IMG/VR virus record: IMGVR_UViG_3300022929_000207
Span: 1 to 23,779 of that record
Length of the DNA stretch: 23,779 nt
Reading direction: 5' to 3' (one strand)
Source: a virus
Of this stretch, positions 6,561 through 12,478 are shown piece after piece (position 1 is the stretch's first letter; the number at the start of each line of letters is the position of its first letter). The position numbers and the translations under genes are program-made. Below the pieces are notes generated by a model. It had not been told where the DNA came from. It worked only from the letters and a program-made list of their open reading frames with translations, and ran no database searches.

Positions 6561-7275
6561 GACCGCCGTACCGCGACCCGACTGACCGCAACGTGACTCA
6601 TCATGCCGCGCCTCGACCGCCTTGACATAACTTGTCGGATCTAACCATGACACGACCCACCCAAACGGGACCGCCATGACACACCGCATAACAACGGGAC
6701 ACAACGCAACACACCCAACCTAGACCGCCATGACACGACCTGACCGAACCCGACATACCTCAACTTATCATTCCATGACCGCCGTACCGTGTCCTCACCC
6801 TACCGAACCTAACCCGAACGCACCTAATCAAGACCGCCGTACCGTGACCAGGCCACGCCTTAACCGAACATATCACGCCTCACCTAGAATGACCCCGACC
6901 GCCTTAACAAACCTTGACCCAACGAAACCCAACACACACCGCCGTACCCAACCTAGACCGCCAAACCAAAACGGGCCATGCCTGTGCCGCGCCCCAACTC
7001 AACGAACCCGTCCAAACCGGACCGTGCCCCGACCGTCTTAACCCGACTTGCCATAACCGACCTTGTCACACCTCGACCGCCTTACCTCGCCTTAACGTAA
7101 CAAACGTGGACCCGCCTGAACTTGACCGCCACACCGAAACTTACCACATCTTGCCCAGCCGAACCCTGTGAGACCCAAACGAAACGGGACCGCCTGACCC
7201 AACCGGACCGTACCCCGCCTTAACCGAACGTGCTCGACCGCGCCTCACCCAGACCGTCTCAACATATCTAACCTT
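6561..7275. repeat. Degenerate pentanucleotide array with 54-bp super-period, non-coding
   Basis: About 715 bases with no credible gene. On the plus strand the sequence is built of short words such as NNACC, ACCGA and ACCTA, with CC or AC recurring roughly every five bases across the tract. GACCGCC recurs at 6561, 6615, 6669, 6723 and 6777 (exactly 54 bases apart each time), then at 6832, 6897, 6956, 7075, 7124 and 7188, with variants GACCGTC or GACCGCG at 7031, 7236 and 7252. Four copies continue GTACC. In the block at 6721-6780 I count 23 C against 8 G. On the minus strand, which is the strand transcribed toward 6531, it is GGTNN-type and rich in closely spaced GG pairs. Short plus-strand ORFs are low-complexity by-products. 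Confidence 0.85.
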
Positions 7276-7458
7276 GACCAAAATATTAGATCAGGAAACG
7301 GAGAAGAATAGCTTCCCTCTAATTGCTGCGGTTAAGACACTCACAGCTTGCCGCCAACATCGGTGCATATGTGAGACACCTCTCGCCAGTTGGTCACGGC
7401 TGTAACTCTAAATGGATGGGGGCGCTCGGCCCCCGATCCGTTGTTATTAATGCTAGTA
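7276..7458. other. Intergenic spacer with a GC hairpin, no gene seen
   Basis: Follows the RAMP-like gene in its direction of transcription. It holds one hairpin (GGGGGC at 7418-7423 and GCCCCC at 7429-7434, 5-nt loop). Without a T-tract on the minus strand this is at best a weak terminator or mRNA end. A 25-codon minus-strand ORF near 7370 lacks a ribosome-binding site. Nothing else is recognisable. Confidence 0.4.
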
Positions 7459-8241
7459 TTATTCCGCAGCAACGAGAGTAACATCCCGACGGGATCTTTC
7501 CTCCGCCATGAACTGCATAAGCTCCGCCGTCTGATCATCCGCATACTCTGGATTGTCCAACGCATCCTGCTGAACATCTCGACCCTCCAACATCAACTCA
7601 TCCCACTCCTCTTGGAACGAACCCATGCTGTCCTCAGTCAATACTTGGAACGTGCCAAACGATCCTCGGCCCTTCTCCTGTCGGAAGTCCCCGATACCCA
7701 CAATCGATCCCGCGTTCGTCAACAACGACACAATCGAATACGCAGACAAAGTCGGCTGCACATACGCAATGTCAACCTCCGCACACCAACGCGGCAAGTA
7801 CGCACGGGTCCGCATGTCTGGCGTCTTGTTCATGTCCGCAGACCGAACCATGTCAATCTTCAACTGAGGCTTGCCCCAAATCTGAACGTGCGTCTGTGGC
7901 AAAAAGATCAAACGCTGCACACTCGTCTTCGTAATACCGTCAGTCTCCAACGCAGCAGTCGCCATCGCACCCTTGACACCAGGTGCAGGGAAACAAAGTA
8001 ACGTCTCCCCAAACGGCTTCTTGTACACCGAATCTCGGTACTCCTGCTCTGGATTGTGCTTGATCTCTTTGCGCTGCGCAGCAGTCTTCTTGCCGCCACC
8101 AATCAACAAATCACGCATAGCCTTCGAACTCATGCTGTTAAAATACAATGGGGTCGTGCCCATCATGCGTAGCTTTACGCGACCCTGCTTCAACGGTTGA
8201 ATTTCCAATGCCGCTTCTTGTGGTGCTTTCTTCGTTGCCAT
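7459..8241 (-). CDS. Conserved-looking phage protein with RAMP (Cas7-like) sequence features
   Basis: A 260-residue soluble protein. It has an early beta segment (RVKLRMMGTTPLYFNSM, 21-37), then CFPAPGVKGAMATAALETDG (83-102) and SIVGIGDFRQEKGRGSFGTF (179-198), followed by an acidic helical tail (from about 205). A proline-containing segment leading to 'KGA(M/L)' and a glycine/arginine-rich loop near the end of the fold are the two hallmarks of RAMP/Cas7-type RNA-binding subunits (ferredoxin-like fold). The order and spacing here fit, but no other CRISPR gene is present and identity is not established. AAGGAGAAAA precedes the ATG. Alternatives are an unrelated ferredoxin-like nucleic-acid binder or a phage recombination accessory. 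It is the largest gene of the leftward operon. Confidence 0.7.
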   Translation of the reverse strand: MATKKAPQEAALEIQPLKQGRVKLRMMGTTPLYFNSMSSKAMRDLLIGGGKKTAAQRKEIKHNPEQEYRDSVYKKPFGETLLCFPAPGVKGAMATAALETDGITKTSVQRLIFLPQTHVQIWGKPQLKIDMVRSADMNKTPDMRTRAYLPRWCAEVDIAYVQPTLSAYSIVSLLTNAGSIVGIGDFRQEKGRGSFGTFQVLTEDSMGSFQEEWDELMLEGRDVQQDALDNPEYADDQTAELMQFMAEERSRRDVTLVAAE

Positions 8242-8288
8242 GATATTTTCTCCTTACTTGGCTTCTAGTTGAAAGTAATTGTTTGTTG

Positions 8289-8311
8289 CATGCGGATGGT
8301 CCGCATGTCAA
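8289..8311 (-). promoter_or_regulatory. -35-like box with adjoining 19-bp palindrome upstream of the RAMP-like gene
   Basis: On the minus strand TTGACA (8311-8306) is followed by the perfect palindrome CATGCGGACCATCCGCATG (8 bp arms, 3-nt centre, 8307-8289). The palindrome occupies the spacer where polymerase would bind. The -10 hexamer at a 17-base spacing (CAACAA) is poor, so this may be an activator-dependent or repressed promoter, or an mRNA hairpin before the RAMP-like gene. It lies 48 bases or more upstream of the start. Confidence 0.45.
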
Positions 8312-8315
8312 CCCC

Positions 8316-8501
8316 TTATTGTAGTTCTTTCCAAACTACACCTATGACATGCATCGGGTTTAGGTAAATCACTGCCCCATCCTCCAACTCAATCATAAGA
8401 CCTTGAGACAAATTAAAGTCCCATTCCTTCACATTGTCATACGCAATGTTCCCCTGCTCCATCACACTCGGAAGCATCAGTACCTCTAACCTATGCGTCA
8501 T
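8316..8501 (-). CDS. Small hypothetical protein
   Basis: Sixty-one residues, MTHRLEVLMLPSVMEQGNIA to HVIGVVWKELQ, with alternating hydrophobic positions suggesting a small beta structure (SQGLMIELEDGAVIYLNP). The ATG at 8501 is preferred to one 27 bases upstream because GGAG stands seven bases before it and it overlaps the zinc-finger gene by 11 bases, as is usual in this operon. Function unknown. Confidence 0.65.
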   Translation of the reverse strand: MTHRLEVLMLPSVMEQGNIAYDNVKEWDFNLSQGLMIELEDGAVIYLNPMHVIGVVWKELQ

Positions 8502-8763
8502 CTGCACACTCCATACATATCTCTGCATCTTGGCCCATGATCTTAGTCACAGGCATCCCACAATCGCACAGCCGCTCCATCTCACCGTCGCCGCTGCACG
8601 TCTCACACGTTTCAGTCGCCGTGTCCAAGTACCCAATGTCTCGGGTAAAACTCTGAGGCCGAGCAATCTCATACTCAATCACCCCATCGCCCAAACAATC
8701 TGGACATGGCACCATGATCGGCGTCTCTTGCAACTCGATCAACAGATCCTTCATCTTACCCAT
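8491..8763 (-). CDS. DnaJ-like zinc-finger small protein
   Basis: Ninety residues. After a short helix (MGKMKDLLIELQET) come VPCPDCLGDGVIEYE and ETCETCSGDGEME, two CxxCxGxG knuckles like the DnaJ zinc-binding region. A further cluster (LCDCGMP, then ICMECADD) ends the protein. It probably binds two zinc ions and acts in protein or nucleic-acid contacts rather than catalysis. The start at 8763 overlaps the upstream stop by one base (TGATG) with GAGGAGG just before. Upstream in-frame ATGs lie in the neighbouring gene. Confidence 0.75.
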   Translation of the reverse strand: MGKMKDLLIELQETPIMVPCPDCLGDGVIEYEIARPQSFTRDIGYLDTATETCETCSGDGEMERLCDCGMPVTKIMGQDAEICMECADDA

Positions 8764-8960
8764 CACGCTGCCTCCTCGAACTTGGGCAGCACCTCGTTGC
8801 GAAACTTGTCCGCCATCTGCACATAGAAACACCCGAACTCTGCATCCATAACCTCGGACAAATTACCACCGTTCGCTTTCACAAACTCCTGCGCCCACAG
8901 ATGTACATGGTGCAAGATAAAGTTTTCCAACTGCTCTTGGGTCAACGGTAAACTAGGCAT
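8763..8960 (-). CDS. Small helical hypothetical protein
   Basis: Sixty-five residues: MPSLPLTQEQLENFILHHVH, then LWAQEFVKANGGNLSEVMDAEF and a final helix NEVLPKFEEAA. No motif is recognised. The start at 8960 overlaps the Api92-like gene by 8 bases with an AGGAGGAG ribosome-binding stretch inside that gene. Earlier in-frame ATGs would place most of the extension inside the Api92-like coding sequence and are rejected. Confidence 0.7.
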   Translation of the reverse strand: MPSLPLTQEQLENFILHHVHLWAQEFVKANGGNLSEVMDAEFGCFYVQMADKFRNEVLPKFEEAA

Positions 8961-9471
8961 CTTCCATCTCCTCCTCGTCCTCTGGTGTCCATGTAGTATC
9001 ATCGCCGTCGATGTACTCGCCCTCGAACATACCACCCTCATCTTGATAGGTAGCATGAACCTTGACACCCAACTCATGCAGCTTGTCCCACACTGGAACA
9101 GGCGGACCCCATGCCGTCCAACAACGAAACTCGAACCATGACCTAGTATCAGCCTCTACAAGTCTTCCATTATCTTCTCTGGTTTCATGGTCCAACTCTT
9201 CGTCGATCTCAACCTCACATACATCCCACTTGGTTCCCCAGTTGTTGACGCGCCAGTCATACCAACCCTCGACGTTGAACTGACGCCACTTGGCCTTCGG
9301 TGCTTGCCACTGCTCGAACGGCATCGGACAAACCAACTGACAAAACTGTGGGTTCTTGGCTCGACCCCCACGGTGGGGATCGTAACCGTTCTCAGTCAAT
9401 CCATTGTAAAGCATGGACACCAAGTAATGTGGCCCCTCGATGCGGACCTGCTGATAACAATGATTAGGCAT
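8953..9471 (-). CDS. Api92-like/DUF1281-type protein with ferredoxin-like domain
   Basis: A 172-residue protein that starts MPNHCYQQVRIEGP, the usual opening of this phage and plasmid family. It carries WYDWRVNNWGTKWDVCEVEI (71-90), FRCWTAWGPPVPVWDKL and YQDEGGMFEGEYIDG, the successive conserved blocks of the YubB/DUF1281 ferredoxin-like domain. The C-terminus is strongly acidic (PEDEEEMEDA). The role of the family is not established; it is common in accessory early regions. The start is preceded by GGAAAGAG and overlaps the preceding gene by 8 bases. Confidence 0.85.
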   Translation of the reverse strand: MPNHCYQQVRIEGPHYLVSMLYNGLTENGYDPHRGGRAKNPQFCQLVCPMPFEQWQAPKAKWRQFNVEGWYDWRVNNWGTKWDVCEVEIDEELDHETREDNGRLVEADTRSWFEFRCWTAWGPPVPVWDKLHELGVKVHATYQDEGGMFEGEYIDGDDTTWTPEDEEEMEDA

Positions 9472-9790
9472 TCTCTTTCCTCCTGATTAAAATCTCCCGT
9501 ACATCACAATCGTAAGTGATCACGACCTCATCGCCAACACGCAACTTGCTGTTCACAATCTCCGCTCCAACGATGTCAACTATCGGGCGGTCACCCTTCC
9601 CCGATACCTTGCGCTTGCCAGTGCCCTCTTCGTTCTGCACCAACAACATTCCTCCATCACGCAGCGGTAACTGAATTACGTTATACCGAACGCCGCGCTC
9701 GTAACCTGCCTCGACCAACCGCTTGCCCTCCAACCAAATGCGAGGGCGACCACGGTTCGCTCGGATCGTATATTCCTGTAATAAAATCAT
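9464..9790 (-). CDS. Hypothetical beta-rich protein, methyltransferase-coupled
   Basis: A 108-residue protein: MILLQEYTIRANRGRPRIWL, then LEGKRLVEAGYERGVRYNVI and a second block DIVGAEIVNSKLRVGDEVVITYDCDVREI. The two blocks each look like an AbrB/SpoVT or SymE-type small barrel unit (a 'GxRYxV' or 'VGDEVxI' strand after a charged turn), so a double-barrel nucleic-acid binder is possible but unproven. The ATG at 9790 forms an ATGA overlap with the methyltransferase gene and is preferred to one 15 bases upstream. Coupling to the methylase suggests a joint role in DNA modification or its control. Confidence 0.7.
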   Translation of the reverse strand: MILLQEYTIRANRGRPRIWLEGKRLVEAGYERGVRYNVIQLPLRDGGMLLVQNEEGTGKRKVSGKGDRPIVDIVGAEIVNSKLRVGDEVVITYDCDVREILIRRKENA

Positions 9791-10416
9791 GCCAAAGCCC
9801 CCCACTGCATAGCCATCGCATCAGCAATGCCCCTGTAAAACTTAGACCGCAGCTTCCAACGATCCGCACTCGGCGGTAACTTGTGACACTCATCACGCGC
9901 CGTCGATCCATCCAAACTCCCAGTGCGTACCAACTTCGGTAAATTACGCAGCCACAAACATGTCCGCTTCTTCACATTGTCCGCACAATCATCCGACTGA
10001 GCAAACTCCCAAGGCTGTATGCTCTGAGCAAACGGCTCATAGTTCTTGATCCGAACCTTCGCATGCTTGTGCATCACAGGATTCTCAACCGCAACCATCG
10101 GTATATGCTCCACGTTCCACACATCAGAAAACAATGCAGCACCCTCATCAAGCTCCTTCCACATCTCCTCCAACGTCCGATTGGGCGGAGCCTTGTGCAA
10201 CCAACGCACACCACTGTTGCACAACCTCGTGCAAGGCGGATGCATCACTGCCAATAAATCCCAGTCATCACGCATCACGTTCCGAATGTCATCCTGTATG
10301 TGACGATTAGTCGGAGTGTCAGATGGTAGAATATCACAGGACCACGCATCATGGCCCATTCTCAAAAATGCATCACGCACCGTGCCTGATGTCTCGCAAC
10401 CAATTAATACTTTCAT
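9787..10416 (-). CDS. C5-cytosine DNA methyltransferase-like protein (compact phage type)
   Basis: A 209-residue protein related to the SAM-dependent cytosine-5 methylases. VLIGCETSGTVRDAF (3-17) fits motif I, CDILPSD (27-33) motif II, DLLAVMHPPCTRL (53-65) motif IV with catalytic-type Cys62 in the PC pair, and AVENPVMH (109-116) motif VI. The C-terminal KFYRGIADAMAMQWG fits motif X-like helices. It is shorter than classical enzymes, and I see no separate target-recognition domain or QxRxR motif VIII. Site specificity, or activity as a true methylase, is therefore uncertain. GAAGGAAAG precedes the ATG. It is the first gene of the leftward operon, 34 bases past the -10 of a good promoter. A likely role is protecting phage DNA from host restriction. 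Confidence 0.8.
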   Translation of the reverse strand: MKVLIGCETSGTVRDAFLRMGHDAWSCDILPSDTPTNRHIQDDIRNVMRDDWDLLAVMHPPCTRLCNSGVRWLHKAPPNRTLEEMWKELDEGAALFSDVWNVEHIPMVAVENPVMHKHAKVRIKNYEPFAQSIQPWEFAQSDDCADNVKKRTCLWLRNLPKLVRTGSLDGSTARDECHKLPPSADRWKLRSKFYRGIADAMAMQWGALA

Positions 10417-10449
10417 AGATCTTTCCTTCTTTACTTGTTGATAGCTTGT

Positions 10450-10478
10450 AAGTTAATGGATCTCGGTCCTCTTGTCAA
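10450..10478 (-). promoter_or_regulatory. Sigma70-type promoter for the leftward early operon
   Basis: On the minus strand a perfect TTGACA (10478-10473) is followed, after exactly 17 bases, by TAACTT (10455-10450). The methyltransferase start lies 34 bases downstream. The site borders the A/T tract and TGATTACA repeats. Confidence 0.6.
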
Positions 10479-10524
10479 GCGGGTATCCAAAATACAAAGA
10501 TTACATATATACAGTCTGAGCTAG

Positions 10525-10547
10525 ATTTTTTAAAAAAATATTTTTTT
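10525..10547. other. A/T-only tract in the divergent control region
   Basis: Twenty-three consecutive A/T base pairs made of T6, A7, TA and T7 blocks. It lies between the leftward promoter and the TGATTACA repeats. Such a tract would melt or bend easily; together with the repeats it fits a DNA-unwinding element. Confidence 0.6.
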
Positions 10548-10561
10548 CAATCCAAATCTGA

Positions 10562-10648
10562 TGTATTCACCGTAATCAGTGTAATCACCCATTGAAAACA
10601 TTGGAAAAACTGCCCTGAGATGATTACAAAATGATTACAGTGATTACA
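10562..10648. repeat. Two clusters of TGATTACA/TGTAATCA sites (iteron or operator array)
   Basis: Left cluster, three sites exactly 9 bases apart on one strand: TGTATTCA (10562), CGTAATCA (10571) and TGTAATCA (10580). Right cluster, three perfect TGATTACA copies in the opposite orientation at 10621, 10632 and 10641 (11 and 9 bases apart). A further GATTACA lies at 10499. The two clusters are inverted relative to each other about 10605. They lie between divergent promoters and next to the A/T tract. The third right copy overlaps a possible -35 for a rightward promoter (TATAGT at 10668). This suits binding by an initiator or repressor oligomer. Confidence 0.75.
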
Positions 10649-10727
10649 CTTTTGTAGGAAAATCTCCTATAGTAGAGTTGCACTGGATGCATGAGCCCCT
10701 CTGTAAATGCATAGCTCCACCTCTCTA

Positions 10728-10756
10728 TTGAAAACTAATTCTCCTTGGTTTAGCTT
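10728..10756 (+). promoter_or_regulatory. Candidate rightward promoter for terS
   Basis: TTGAAA (10728-10733) and TAGCTT (10751-10756) are 17 bases apart, 26 bases before the terS ATG. A second candidate -10, TATAGT (10668), lies nearer the TGATTACA sites. Each box departs from consensus, so either or both may be used. Confidence 0.45.
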
Positions 10757-10781
10757 GTGACCAGAACACAACGAGGCAAAC

Positions 10782-11354
10782 ATGGCATCCCTTGAGAAGA
10801 AGATTGAACAAGAACATGGTCGCCAACTGACCAACCGACAGAAAACTTTTGCTCGACATGTAGTCGAAGGCATCTACTCGAATGCTGAATGTGCGAGGAA
10901 GGCAGGGTTCTCTGCTGAAGCCGCCAATGTATCGGCATCCAAACTTTTGAATGGTCGTGATTACCCTCACGTTCTGGAATACATACAAGAACTTCGAGAA
11001 GAAAGAGAACGGCGGTATGGTGTGACAACCATCGGACAGCTTGAACGTCTGCATAAACTTTCGCTTGGTGCAGAAGATGCAGGACAATTTTCTGCTGCTA
11101 TCAATGCCGAAAAGATCCGCTCTGCTTTGGGTGGGTTGACCGTTGATCGAAGAGAAAACATCAACACCATTGATCAGATGTCGCGAGATGAAATCACTGC
11201 CAGACTGGCTGCATTGCAGAAGCAATATCCGCAAGCGTTTGTGATCGAAGGAACAGCAAAGGATATTACACCAGATGAGCAAGGGACCAGAGGCGAACTT
11301 TTGGCAATCGATCAGGACGAACCTACCGAAGAAGTGCTTCGCAACGAGGATTGA
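10782..11354 (+). CDS. terS: Terminase small subunit-like protein
   Basis: A 190-residue protein that would recognise the phage packaging site and guide the large terminase. The N-terminal part, LTNRQKTFARHVVEG to ARKAGFSAEAANVSASKLLN (about 16-61), is the typical TerS helix-turn-helix with its NAE/AGFS pattern. YIQELREERERRYGVT starts the central oligomerisation helices, followed by a conserved-looking LERLHKLSLGAEDAGQFSAAINAEKIRSALGG and a disordered acidic C-terminus. GAGG lies six bases before the ATG. Unusually it is separated from the large subunit by more than 6 kb of other genes. Its 3' end overlaps the nuclease gene by 80 bases. Confidence 0.82.
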   Translation: MASLEKKIEQEHGRQLTNRQKTFARHVVEGIYSNAECARKAGFSAEAANVSASKLLNGRDYPHVLEYIQELREERERRYGVTTIGQLERLHKLSLGAEDAGQFSAAINAEKIRSALGGLTVDRRENINTIDQMSRDEITARLAALQKQYPQAFVIEGTAKDITPDEQGTRGELLAIDQDEPTEEVLRNED

Positions 11355-11706
11355 AAACAAGCACGGCGGAGGTGTACCTGATGTCCATATCGTATGGGAC
11401 AGCATACCCTTTTGGATGGAATTGAAGGTAGCAAAATCCAATAAGGTAAATATCTCTCCTCACCAAGTTGCTTGGAATATGGCATATTGGGCTCGGGGTG
11501 GTCTAAATTTTTACTTAGTAAAGAGGGCCTCTACCCAAGAGATACTTTTATTTGGGGGAAATCAGGGGCCCGAGGTCCGAGATCAGGGGTGTCTTGCGCC
11601 CTGCGCCCTGCGCGTTGGCTCTGTTCCTGACTTGTTCTGCGCCCTGCGCCCTGTTTTAACTGGTTTGTTGCGCCCTAACCGTGGGCTCCGAGCGGTGGGC
11701 GAATAA
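11275..11706 (+). CDS. VRR-NUC-like nuclease with aberrant C-terminal extension
   Basis: A 143-residue protein whose first ~100 residues match the small VRR-NUC/Holliday-junction-resolvase-like phage nucleases: RIENKHGGGVPDVHIVW (25-41, Asp36), FWMELKVAK (46-54, Glu49 and Lys51 of an E-x-K pair), PHQVAWNMAYWARGGLNFYLV (61-82). It probably cuts branched DNA during replication or packaging. The last ~45 residues are rich in Leu, Arg, Pro and Cys (LAPCALR, CALRPVLTGLLRPNRG) and are encoded by TGCGCCC-type repeats. That looks like a repeat insertion extending the reading frame rather than a native domain. The start lies inside terS (80-base overlap) with AAGGA upstream. The stop codon abuts a terminator of the opposing transcript. 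Confidence 0.78.
   Translation: MSKGPEANFWQSIRTNLPKKCFATRIENKHGGGVPDVHIVWDSIPFWMELKVAKSNKVNISPHQVAWNMAYWARGGLNFYLVKRASTQEILLFGGNQGPEVRDQGCLAPCALRVGSVPDLFCALRPVLTGLLRPNRGLRAVGE
11592..11652. repeat. TGCGCCC heptamer repeats, site 1
   Basis: TCTTGCGCCCTGCGCCCTG starts at 11592 and CTGCGCCCTGCGCCCTG recurs near 11637, with another partial TTGCGCCCT near 11668. They lie inside the 3' end of the nuclease gene and encode its odd tail. Related copies in the same orientation occur at 12479 and 13047. Confidence 0.75.
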
Positions 11707-11727
11707 AAAAAGGGGCCGTTGGCCCCT
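11705..11727 (-). terminator. Intrinsic terminator of the DUF7227-like gene
   Basis: GGGGCC (11712-11717), 3-nt loop, GGCCCC (11721-11726). On the minus strand seven T residues follow (11711-11705). It lies six bases past the stop of the Cys-rich gene and overlaps the stop of the converging nuclease gene. The plus-strand tail is weaker (TGGTCTTT). Confidence 0.85.
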
Positions 11728-11732
11728 GGTCT

Positions 11733-12413
11733 TTAGTGTTCTACTATCGCGATTGATTTTGCTAGGCTGGATCCCTTGCAAAGTTTGCAAGCTGTGCATT
11801 GGACGCGGCGTCCAGCTTCTTTTGATGCGGGACATAGTGCCTCGTTTGTTTTGTCGATGTCGCCAAGATCCGCGATGACTCGGAATGTCCGGCGTCCAGC
11901 TTTCCAATGTGCGATTGCTTCGGAGTGTGAGTCTGCGCTTTGCATTGCGATGTCGGGACGCCATGGTTTCTGGTGTGTGTACGCGGTCCAAGTTTCACAT
12001 TCTGCCAGTAATTCGTCCCACACTTCGGACGGCACGGCGGCGGGATCGCCATACGTCCCGACGCGCACGAAGCGACCGCGCCCCATATCCCGCGCGGACC
12101 CCTCTTGATAAACGCCGCGCTTGTATGCTTTGAAAACAATCAAGACACCTTGGCCCAAGTTAACGTAACACTTGCGACCTTTGGCAATTTTGCGCTTTGG
12201 CTCCGTTGTAACTTCGCCGCGCATGGGGCAAGATCCGCAAATTGAAAAGTCTGCGCCAGTCTTGCTGGCTTCCAGAGGGTTGATGTCGCTGCGCAAGATA
12301 TAAGTTTGCACGACCTTTCCCGTTTTGGTGTTGCGGTTTGAGTAGGTCGCGATGACCACAATTGGCTTTCCATCCAATAGGCTGGGCCCGTTGTAGATGA
12401 TAGCGTGTTTCAT
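11733..12413 (-). CDS. Cys-rich phage protein of the DUF7227 type
   Basis: A 226-residue protein that matches a conserved phage family of unknown function. Visible blocks are: NGPSLLDGKPIVVIATY (8-24), RSDINPLEASKTGADFSICGSC (41-62), RKCYVNLGQGVLIVFKAYKRG (80-100), FVRVGTYGDPAAVP (115-128) and CPASKEAG with VQCTACKLCKG (194-214). Seven cysteines (59, 62, 82, 194, 206, 209, 212) are arranged CxxC, C, C, CxxCxxC, which suggests bound metal, either zinc or an iron-sulfur cluster. GRGRFVRVGTYGDP may be part of a nucleotide or substrate site. It has its own promoter 28 bases or more upstream and the shared AGAAAGGAAAA leader. It is the largest and last member of the leftward cassette array. The family name is from memory of its sequence pattern. 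Confidence 0.8.
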   Translation of the reverse strand: MKHAIIYNGPSLLDGKPIVVIATYSNRNTKTGKVVQTYILRSDINPLEASKTGADFSICGSCPMRGEVTTEPKRKIAKGRKCYVNLGQGVLIVFKAYKRGVYQEGSARDMGRGRFVRVGTYGDPAAVPSEVWDELLAECETWTAYTHQKPWRPDIAMQSADSHSEAIAHWKAGRRTFRVIADLGDIDKTNEALCPASKEAGRRVQCTACKLCKGSSLAKSIAIVEH

Positions 12414-12440
12414 TGTTTTTCCTTTCTAGTTAACAGTTTG

Positions 12441-12468
12441 ATAATATCAGATTGTGATCAGGGCACAA
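12441..12468 (-). promoter_or_regulatory. Promoter of the DUF7227-like gene
   Basis: On the minus strand TTGTGC (12468-12463) and TATTAT (12446-12441) lie 16 bases apart, 27 bases before the start. TGCGCCY repeats lie immediately upstream, where an activator or alpha-subunit contact would fall. Confidence 0.55.
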
Positions 12469-12478
12469 GTTTTATTTG

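Noticed and set aside
6730-7171. Two plus-strand ORFs (103 and 85 codons) inside the periodic array
   Set aside because: Their products are Pro/Thr/Arg/Asn-rich low-complexity sequence forced by the NNACC repeats, there is no ribosome-binding site, and the 5-nt period scrambles any reading frame.
6561-7275. The 54-bp array as a CRISPR array
   Set aside because: Only about 7-12 bases recur per unit, with no long conserved repeat, no palindromic repeat and no cas genes.
7276-7458. A 25-codon minus-strand ORF near 7370
   Set aside because: No ribosome-binding site, no overlap with neighbours and a non-protein-like product.
7459-8241. Calling the RAMP-like protein a Cas protein
   Set aside because: No CRISPR array, Cas10, Cas5 or Cas6 is visible in the window, and the resemblance is limited to two motifs; it is reported only as a hypothesis.
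10562-10648. The TGATTACA clusters as a CRISPR array
   Set aside because: The repeated units are only 8 bases and 9-11 bases apart; CRISPR repeats are longer with 30-40-base spacers.
10725-11441. A 238-codon minus-strand ORF
   Set aside because: It is antisense to TerS and the nuclease, has no ribosome-binding site, and would cross the terS promoter; the product has no recognisable features.
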